From: Alphaproteobacteria bacterium | GTDB taxonomy: Bacteria > Pseudomonadota > Alphaproteobacteria > Sphingomonadales > Emcibacteraceae | Length of the DNA stretch: 28,889 nt | Reading direction: 5' to 3' | NCBI GenBank assembly: GCA_002401545.1 | Contig: NVTJ01000003.1 | Location: 21,990-50,878 of the forward strand | In this document: in pieces, positions 15,390 through 21,866 of the stretch | Position numbering within the stretch: position 1 is the stretch's first letter | Layout: each line of letters starts with the position of its first letter | Notes under the pieces: model-generated | The model's database searches: none | What the model saw: only the letters and a program-made list of their open reading frames with translations | Told to the model about the DNA's origin: nothing | Made by a program: the position numbers and the translations under genes

Positions 15390-16547
15390 TTATTTAATCA
15401 ACTCGCGACTGATAATTTCCTTCATGATTTCCGATGTGCCGCCGTATATTCTCTGGGCACGGGCATCGGCATATTCACGGGCAATACGATATTCTGTCAT
15501 ATAACCATAGCCGCCAAACAGTTGCAGGCACTCATCGGCAACGATGCCCTGCAATTCGGTGGTATGGAGCTTGGCCATGGAAGCCGTAGCCGTGTCCAGC
15601 CGACCCTCTGCCTGCAACAGAATACATTGGTCCACAAAGGCCTTCTGCACCCGGACCCTTGTCGCCAGATCCGCCAGTTTAAAGCGGGTGTTCTGAAAAT
15701 CCGCGATGCGTTGACCAAAAGCATTACGTTCCCTGACATAATCCAGGGTGATCTCCAACATGCCTTCACAGGCGGCCTGTGCGCCAACGGCCAGAACCAG
15801 CCTCTCGCGGGGCAATTCCTGCATCATGGCAATAAAACCGCCATCCAGCGGCCCAAGCAGGGCATCATCGGCAACAAACACATCCTCAAAGAACAACTCT
15901 GACGTATCCTGACAATGCAGGCCCAGCTTTTCCAGTTTGGCCCCCCGAACAAAGCCTTTTGCCGTCGCCTCCACAATGAAGAGGGAAATTCCCCTTGCCC
16001 CCGCCGCCGGGTCAGTCTTGCAGGCCACAATGACTATATCGCAATGCTGCCCGTTGGAGATAAAAATCTTGCTGCCGTTAATCAGGTAGCCACCGTCCGT
16101 TTTTTTAGCGGACGTTTTGATGTTTTTCAGGTCGCTGCCCGCACCGGGTTCCGTCATGGCAATGGCGCCGACATATTCGCCCAAAGCCATTTTTGGCAGA
16201 TAATTTTTCTTTTGATCCCCTGTGCCCATATTGACAATATAATGAGCCACGATACTGCCGTGAACCCCCATGGCCCCCACAGAAATAGCCCCGACACCAC
16301 GGCGGCTGAAAATGTCAACAATCAAAGCCACAAACTTAAAACCAACCCCGGCACCGCCATATTCTTCGGGAATATCAACGCAGAGCAAACCCGCCTTGCC
16401 AAGCTTGTTCCATAGTTTGCGGGGCACCCATTTGTTCCGTTCCCATTCGCCGTAACAGGGCTCAACTTCCTGATCAATGAACTTATTAACTGACTGAGAA
16501 AAAATACGCAGATCTTCATTTATCCAGCCACAATAAAAAGGTAACAT
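15390..16547 (-). CDS. Acyl-CoA dehydrogenase
   Basis: A 385-residue flavoenzyme that desaturates acyl-CoA at the alpha-beta position and passes electrons to ETF. Family signatures are clear: GAIAMTEPGAGSDL (127-140), a middle beta domain, and the C-terminal LFGGYGYMTEYRIAREYADARAQRIYGGTSEIM. The residue that is the catalytic Glu in short- and medium-chain enzymes is Gly here (RIYGGTSEI). Glu248 in PRERLVLA lies where isovaleryl-CoA and long-chain dehydrogenases have their catalytic base. This fits branched or bulky substrates, as does the racemase 26 bases downstream. GGGAGAA lies about 7 bases before the ATG. It is the first gene of the operon leading to penicillin acylase; no acyl-CoA ligase or regulator is adjacent. 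Confidence 0.92.
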   Translation of the reverse strand: MLPFYCGWINEDLRIFSQSVNKFIDQEVEPCYGEWERNKWVPRKLWNKLGKAGLLCVDIPEEYGGAGVGFKFVALIVDIFSRRGVGAISVGAMGVHGSIVAHYIVNMGTGDQKKNYLPKMALGEYVGAIAMTEPGAGSDLKNIKTSAKKTDGGYLINGSKIFISNGQHCDIVIVACKTDPAAGARGISLFIVEATAKGFVRGAKLEKLGLHCQDTSELFFEDVFVADDALLGPLDGGFIAMMQELPRERLVLAVGAQAACEGMLEITLDYVRERNAFGQRIADFQNTRFKLADLATRVRVQKAFVDQCILLQAEGRLDTATASMAKLHTTELQGIVADECLQLFGGYGYMTEYRIAREYADARAQRIYGGTSEIMKEIISRELIK

Positions 16548-16556
16548 TAGTATTCT

Positions 16557-16581
16557 CCCATACCCACGCTGACAGTATGGG
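16557..16581. promoter_or_regulatory. Inverted repeat in front of the acyl-CoA dehydrogenase operon
   Basis: CCCATAC (16557-16563) and GTATGGG (16575-16581) form a 7-bp inverted repeat with an 11-base spacer. The arm near the gene overlaps the Shine-Dalgarno sequence of the dehydrogenase. It could be a repressor site or an mRNA hairpin masking the ribosome-binding site. The evidence is symmetry and position only. Confidence 0.3.
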
Positions 16582-16782
16582 TCGACAGCAGGAAATTAGT
16601 CAATATTTTTTTGGATTTCCATAAATGCCGTATGCCGCTTGCATTATCACTTGTCAGGTTATATTTATATTGCCTGAGTGCTGTTGTTTAATGCATTATT
16701 AACCTTGATTATTATCAGCATTTTAATGTCTTGAATATTAGAATAGACCAAACAAGCGTTATATTACGACGAGCAAGGGTTA

Positions 16783-18741
16783 ATGGAATTAAAATACAAA
16801 TTATTGGCTGTGGTGAGTACGCTTGCTCTGAGCACTTGGGTCTATAATGATTTCATTGATAATGATGCGACGGAAAAAGCACTGCAGGATCAAATCGACC
16901 TTCTGACCCCGGATGACAAGACGGCCTTGGCCAGCACGACGGGTATCATTGTCGCACTTCCTGAAGACAGAGATGAACCACGGCGCAGCATCACACAGAT
17001 AGGCACCCGGAAAATAACCCCGGCTCTGGTGCCACAGGGACCCGCCTATTCTGAAACAGAAATAGCCACACCTCCTTCACACAACCAACTTATTATCCCG
17101 CAAAAGATAGAAAAAATCACCCGCGAGGATGCGGTTAACGCGGCCATAGACGGCGCGGAAGAATCCCTGAAAGTTCTACAGCAATATTTTGACAGTTCCA
17201 CCGGACAACCTGATAAAATCACTGACCTTGCCTCTGGAATACTGAAAGACCTTGGCGAATCCGCCCTCGTTGGAAACAGCAGAAGCCTTCAGGAGGCGGC
17301 AGCAAGGGTTATTGATGCCGCTGCCCGAGCTGCCACATCCGCATACACTGTACCCTTTTCTTCCGTTTCTGACTTTGGTCTGAGCTTTGGTGATATTGGC
17401 TGGGATTTTGGCCCCAGCAAAAAAATTCCCCACCGCGGGTTTATCCGTATTACCCCGGCAAGTGGAAATATTGAAGGCACGAACCTTTTGGCACTGGAAG
17501 CCTCAAAGGAAAATGATTTTCTCAAAGACGGGATTCTCAATGTCAGCGCGTTCGGCATCCCTGAAATGGAAAAAGGCAGTTTCCGGCTGTATATCTTCAC
17601 AAGCCCGCTGCCAACAGGAAAACCCGTTTCCCACCCGTTTGGGGACAGGTTCGGTGTCAACGGTCATCAGCTACGCGTTATAGATACGGCAAAAACAGGC
17701 AATCCCCAATGGGCCAGACTATCCGCCAACGGCGTAAGCCTTACGGGGGAAGCCGGCAACCGTGAAAATCCTTCGGATGTGGCTCCTGTCAGCCTTGGTT
17801 TTGATCAGAAAAATGATGTCAGTGGGTGGCTGCTTACCACACTGGTCAAAAGTGACGGCGAAGCGATCACCATGAAATTTGAGTCCGATGACAAGCTGGA
17901 GACTTATATCGTTGGCATTATTCTATCCCCCGTCGATATGAGCAATATGGAAAATGAGCTGAATGAACAGCTTTTTGCCATGCTGGAAAACCTTGCTCCG
18001 GGTGGTATCGACACCGCTAACCGCGTCTTCAATAATGATTTTACGGCAAAAACATTCAACCAGTTTTTTGTCAACCCCAACATACGTTCAGCTTTGGGGC
18101 CAAACGCCCAGACCCTGGATGGTTTTGGCGGTCGGACAACACTGTCCCGGACAAATCCGCCTGTTGATGATCCGCCTGTTGATGATCCGCCTGTTGATGA
18201 TCCGCCTGTTGATGATCCGCCTGTTGATGATCCGCCTGTTGATGATCCGATACTACTATTTGCCGATGCTGGGGAGGATCAAACCATATCTCTTGGAAAT
18301 GATTTCACTCTGGATGGCTGTGCCTCAACGTTAGCTTCAATATCACTATGCGACATTGAAGGTGTATTAGGCGACGATCTCTTTGATGACCTTTTTGATA
18401 TCAGTTGGGTGCTGCATCTTGATGGTGGCGGCACTATTGGCTTAAGCGGTGATGATGATGACGATTTAATATTAGATAATGTGATCGCAAATAACGCAGG
18501 TCTGTTCCCCTTCGCAGGCACCAATTTTCCTGATCTGGGAACCTTTATCTTTGAGTTGCTCGTCATATATCATGGCGACCCTTTTGATTATAACAATATT
18601 ACGGTGACAAATAATGGTGTTCCCTTATCTGCGGCAGATGAAATGACACTTTATATTGTGAATATTTCAGCACCTCCTATGTTGGCATTATTTGGGTTGG
18701 GTTGGGGCTTTACCGCCTATCGACGCCGCAAGAAAAAATAA
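16783..18741 (+). CDS. Large surface/exported protein with PPVDD linker, PKD-like domain and PEP-CTERM-like sorting signal
   Basis: A 652-residue protein that I do not recognise as a named family. The N-terminus has a hydrophobic export segment (KYKLLAVVSTLALSTWVY). A charged helical region (about 85-190) follows, then a beta-rich region (about 195-440) with no motif I can name. The linker at 459-488 is PPVDD repeated six times. A PKD/Ig-like domain starts ADAGEDQTISLGNDFTLDGC at about 493 and includes an acidic GDDDDD run. The C-terminus has the three-part sorting pattern of exosortase substrates: SAPPMLALFGLG, a hydrophobic segment, then RRRKKK. SAP in place of PEP occurs in some marine proteobacteria as I recall. 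AAGGG lies 5 bases before the ATG. It precedes nfrB by 163 bases; no exosortase gene is in the window. Confidence 0.7.
   Translation: MELKYKLLAVVSTLALSTWVYNDFIDNDATEKALQDQIDLLTPDDKTALASTTGIIVALPEDRDEPRRSITQIGTRKITPALVPQGPAYSETEIATPPSHNQLIIPQKIEKITREDAVNAAIDGAEESLKVLQQYFDSSTGQPDKITDLASGILKDLGESALVGNSRSLQEAAARVIDAAARAATSAYTVPFSSVSDFGLSFGDIGWDFGPSKKIPHRGFIRITPASGNIEGTNLLALEASKENDFLKDGILNVSAFGIPEMEKGSFRLYIFTSPLPTGKPVSHPFGDRFGVNGHQLRVIDTAKTGNPQWARLSANGVSLTGEAGNRENPSDVAPVSLGFDQKNDVSGWLLTTLVKSDGEAITMKFESDDKLETYIVGIILSPVDMSNMENELNEQLFAMLENLAPGGIDTANRVFNNDFTAKTFNQFFVNPNIRSALGPNAQTLDGFGGRTTLSRTNPPVDDPPVDDPPVDDPPVDDPPVDDPPVDDPILLFADAGEDQTISLGNDFTLDGCASTLASISLCDIEGVLGDDLFDDLFDISWVLHLDGGGTIGLSGDDDDDLILDNVIANNAGLFPFAGTNFPDLGTFIFELLVIYHGDPFDYNNITVTNNGVPLSAADEMTLYIVNISAPPMLALFGLGWGFTAYRRRKKK
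18157..18246 (+). repeat. Six perfect tandem copies of a 15-bp in-frame repeat (PPVDD)
   Basis: The unit CCGCCTGTTGATGAT is repeated six times without any mismatch and encodes PPVDD in frame inside the surface protein. The seventh unit breaks off after CCG. Perfect identity at synonymous positions suggests recent expansion by slippage. Because the unit is a multiple of three, changes in copy number would alter linker length, not the frame. Confidence 0.97.
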
Positions 18742-18904
18742 TAACCCCAGCTTTCATCATCTCAATTCACACGCACAAATAGTATGGTGGTACAATCATG
18801 GGTCTCTGGATTTAAGTTGCCTATATTAAGAAAGTAGCCATTTCGACATAGATAATATATACTAACCCGAAAATAAAAAATAAGCTTTTAGCCCGCTATT
18901 ACAA

Positions 18905-20527
18905 ATGCTTGTCTATCAGGGAGAATATATAATATTAGATATTTTCACCAACTATCTGTTTTTTCTGAAACTGGCATTTTTCGTAACGGCATTGCTGATC
19001 CTCCTGAGTAATATTGATGATGCCTTTGTTGATCTCTATTATATCATTTATCAAATCAGACGAAAAATCTTCATTTACCGCAAATACCGGCCCTTTCAGG
19101 CAGAAGATATTCTGACAAAAAAAGAACAATTCTTCGCCATCATGGTTCCCGCGTGGCAAGAAGCCGCCGTCATTCAGTCCATGTTAAAAAATACATTTTC
19201 CAGCTATAATTACCATAATTATCATATTTTTGCAGGCTGTTATCCCAATGATCCTGAGACCATAACTAAAATAAAAGAATTACTGCCCCAATATCCCAAT
19301 TTGCATATCACCCTTCTGCCCTCACCCGGCCCGACCAGCAAGGCAGACTGCCTGAACCATATCTGTGAGAATATTTTTGATTTTGAGCGTAAAGCCAGAG
19401 TTGAATTTGCCGGATTTGTCCTTCATGATGCGGAAGACATCATTCATCCGCTAGAATTAAAACTCTATAATCACCTGATCCCGCGCAAGGATATGGTGCA
19501 GATTCCCGTCATCCCGCTGGAACGGCCATGGTATGATCTGACCGGGGGACATTATCAGGATGAGTTTGCCGAAAACCATATCAAGGAGATGGTGGTTCGG
19601 GAAAGCCTGACCGGCCATGTACCATCCGCCGGTGTTGGCACCGCCCTCAGCCGACAGGCAATAGTCCTCATCAGTAAAAATCATACCGCGGCCCCGTTTG
19701 ACACCAAAAACCTGACCGAGGATTATGATCTGGCGCTGCGACTGAAAAAACACAATCTCAAACTGATCTTTGCCCGGTTTAATGCCGGATCGGGTGACAT
19801 CATTGCAACCCGCGAATTCTTCCCTGACAGCATAGGGGCCGTCGTACGCCAGAAAAGCCGCTGGCTCATGGGCATTGCCTTTCAGGGCTGGCGGAATCAG
19901 AAATGGCACGGCTCCCCGGCCATGAAATACGCCCTGTTTCGCGACAGAAAGGCCATCCTCACCGCACAATTATCCATCGCCGCTTATTTTATCCTGCTGA
20001 ATATCCTGTTTGTCTGGTTTGTCGAATGGCTATATCCCGACGGATACCACTATCCACCATTAGTTCGGCGCGGCGATATACTTGAATATCTGCTATGGGC
20101 AAATCTGTTCTTTCTGATCAGTCGCGCCCTGCACAGGATTTATTTTACCTATCAGATTTACGGTTCTTTACCGGCGCTGCTGTCATTTCCACGGCAATTA
20201 TGGGGCAATATACTGAATTTCATGGCCACTCACCGGGCGATATATCTTTATAGCGGCCATCTGTTTTTTGCCACAGCCCTCATATGGGATAAAACAGATC
20301 ATATGTTCCCTGACCTGAAGCAACTCACCCCTTACCGCAAGAAACTGGGAGAATTGTTATTGCATAACAATATATTAACCATAGATATTCTACGACGTGC
20401 CCTGTCAGCCCAGAAAATAAATGGTCACAGGCTTGGGCAAATACTCATTGAGAAAGGCCATATCACAGACCGGCAATTATCAGACATTCTTAAACTTCAG
20501 AAAATACAGTATGAGCATCAGAGTTAA
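18905..20527 (+). CDS. nfrB: NfrB-like membrane glycosyltransferase with C-terminal MshEN c-di-GMP-binding domain
   Basis: A 540-residue inner-membrane family 2 glycosyltransferase. Transmembrane segments lie at about 17-35, 353-376, 396-410 and 438-460. The catalytic core shows VPAWQEAAVI (81-90), a DxD-type DAED (175-178), TEDYD (271-275) and the processive-synthase motif QKSRW (316-320). The C-terminus (480-532) is an MshEN domain: two 24-residue motifs starting KLG at 480 and RLG at 509, each ending in Gln, joined by exactly five residues. This is the arrangement that binds c-di-GMP in MshE and E. coli NfrB, which makes an N-acetylmannosamine-based polysaccharide. The 17-base overlap with nfrA supports the call. 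The protein is shorter than E. coli NfrB (about 745). No Shine-Dalgarno sequence precedes the ATG; a GGGAGA lies just inside the gene. Confidence 0.88.
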   Translation: MLVYQGEYIILDIFTNYLFFLKLAFFVTALLILLSNIDDAFVDLYYIIYQIRRKIFIYRKYRPFQAEDILTKKEQFFAIMVPAWQEAAVIQSMLKNTFSSYNYHNYHIFAGCYPNDPETITKIKELLPQYPNLHITLLPSPGPTSKADCLNHICENIFDFERKARVEFAGFVLHDAEDIIHPLELKLYNHLIPRKDMVQIPVIPLERPWYDLTGGHYQDEFAENHIKEMVVRESLTGHVPSAGVGTALSRQAIVLISKNHTAAPFDTKNLTEDYDLALRLKKHNLKLIFARFNAGSGDIIATREFFPDSIGAVVRQKSRWLMGIAFQGWRNQKWHGSPAMKYALFRDRKAILTAQLSIAAYFILLNILFVWFVEWLYPDGYHYPPLVRRGDILEYLLWANLFFLISRALHRIYFTYQIYGSLPALLSFPRQLWGNILNFMATHRAIYLYSGHLFFATALIWDKTDHMFPDLKQLTPYRKKLGELLLHNNILTIDILRRALSAQKINGHRLGQILIEKGHITDRQLSDILKLQKIQYEHQS

Positions 20528-21866
20528 GTTTCTGTTGCTATTATTTCTGAGCTTCGGAGGGGTTCTTCTGGCGCTCAGGCTGTTCATGCTGACGGATTAT
20601 GCCAGAGAAGAGAAAGCCTATTTTAGGGCCTACCCGTATCTTGAAATGGCGGCACGGGAGAAAATCAACATGCCGGTTGCCCGTGAAATATTAACGGTAA
20701 AACTAACGCCAAAGAAAATTCCACAAGAAATCATAACAATAGCGTCCCATACCCCACCGGAAAGCCTTAAAAAAGCAAGACCGATCCAACACCACAAGAC
20801 ACTGCAGAAAACAAAAGAACCACAAGGGAATAAAACCATTACCCCATCATCTCAGGTGCTGGGACCAAAGCCGGATAAGATAAAAAAATCGCCCGAAGAA
20901 AACTGGCGCCATGCCGCTAAACAAGGGTATGACGCCTATGATGAAACTGATTATAAAACGGCAATCACGTATTTTGAACGCGCTTTAAAGGTTTCCCCGG
21001 ATAATCCCGACCTGCGCTTACAACTGGCCTATGCCTATAAAAAGACCGGGCAGAATTCACAGGCTGCAAGAAATTTTAGATCAGCCATCGACCAATATGA
21101 CGGTGAGGCGGCACCCTTCACCTTAAGGCGCGAGGTGGAACAGTTGGAAAACCGTTTTGAAATGAATGGTTATGTCATCTACCGTGATGAATCCTCTGAT
21201 ACCCGACAGTTAGGAGCCGACCTCACCCAGTCTCAGGCTGGCATAGAACTCAGTTATCAACCGGAGAAAATTCGCTTTGACAAGGGACGAAAATTCCAGA
21301 TTTATGCGCGTTTCTTATCGGGCATGGAACAGGACCGACTTGAGCTGGATCCAGACAGTTACCAGGCTGGTATTGGACTACGCCTAAAACCACTTTCCGG
21401 TCATAACCTGGTCCTGTCTGCGGAACGCCTACTCAAGGTCGGCACTTTCGCCCGTAATGACTGGATGCTGCGGGCGGGCTATTCGCGGGATCACGGCACT
21501 GATTACCAGGAAGATCAAACAAGATGGTGGAGCTATAGCCTGTATCTGGACGCGGCCCTGATTGATCCTGCCGACCCGGATATTTTCCTGACCTCTCAGG
21601 TCACAGGTGGCTATAGCATGACAGTGGCCCAGGGACTGGTCCTGCAGCCCCGCGTGAGTGCCCTCACCAGTTGGCAAAAAGACAGCTTTCATGAAGCCAG
21701 TCTGATTGAGGCCGGTCCGGGACTTAACATAAGATACTATTTCAACGATACAAAATATGAAGCCTTCAGGAGTTATATTGACCTGACGGTTGAATACCGC
21801 CTGAAATTATCCGGCAACAGCATCGGTGGCTCCGGCCCGGTGATCAGCTTGTTGCTGCATTTTTAG
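20511..21866 (+). CDS. nfrA: NfrA-like outer-membrane protein (TPR plus NfrA_C beta-barrel)
   Basis: A 451-residue envelope protein, predicted exporter or receptor for the polysaccharide made by NfrB. The ATG at 20511 (MSIRVKFLLLLFLSF) gives a clear signal or anchor segment and overlaps nfrB by 17 bases; the earlier in-frame ATG at 20421 would put 30 polar residues ahead of it. A Lys/Pro-rich linker runs from about 60 to 130. One to two TPR motifs follow (NWRHAAKQGYDAYDETDYKTA, about 131-196), and then a barrel region of about 225 residues ending in LLLHF. The barrel matches the NfrA C-terminal domain: NLVLSAERLLKVG, NDWMLRAGYS, RWWSYSLYLDAA, YYFNDTKYEAFRSYIDL. E. coli NfrA, the phage N4 receptor, is about twice as long because of more TPRs. 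The end overlaps pepN by 4 bases. Confidence 0.83.
   Translation: MSIRVKFLLLLFLSFGGVLLALRLFMLTDYAREEKAYFRAYPYLEMAAREKINMPVAREILTVKLTPKKIPQEIITIASHTPPESLKKARPIQHHKTLQKTKEPQGNKTITPSSQVLGPKPDKIKKSPEENWRHAAKQGYDAYDETDYKTAITYFERALKVSPDNPDLRLQLAYAYKKTGQNSQAARNFRSAIDQYDGEAAPFTLRREVEQLENRFEMNGYVIYRDESSDTRQLGADLTQSQAGIELSYQPEKIRFDKGRKFQIYARFLSGMEQDRLELDPDSYQAGIGLRLKPLSGHNLVLSAERLLKVGTFARNDWMLRAGYSRDHGTDYQEDQTRWWSYSLYLDAALIDPADPDIFLTSQVTGGYSMTVAQGLVLQPRVSALTSWQKDSFHEASLIEAGPGLNIRYYFNDTKYEAFRSYIDLTVEYRLKLSGNSIGGSGPVISLLLHF

Noticed and set aside
18157..18246. Tandem repeat considered as a CRISPR array or site-specific integration remnant
   Set aside because: The units are contiguous with no spacers and are in frame as PPVDD within a coding region.
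18810..18835. Possible sigma-54 -24/-12 promoter (GG...GC) before nfrB, tempting because of the LuxO-like regulator
   Set aside because: GG and GC are separated by nine bases rather than the required ten and the flanking consensus is poor.
19457..19969. 170-codon minus-strand reading frame within nfrB
   Set aside because: It lies opposite the glycosyltransferase catalytic core, where the sense-strand motifs DAED, TED and QKSRW are unambiguous.
20421..20510. Earlier ATG for nfrA
   Set aside because: It would put a long out-of-frame overlap with nfrB ahead of the signal segment; the ATG at 20511 gives a normal exported N-terminus.
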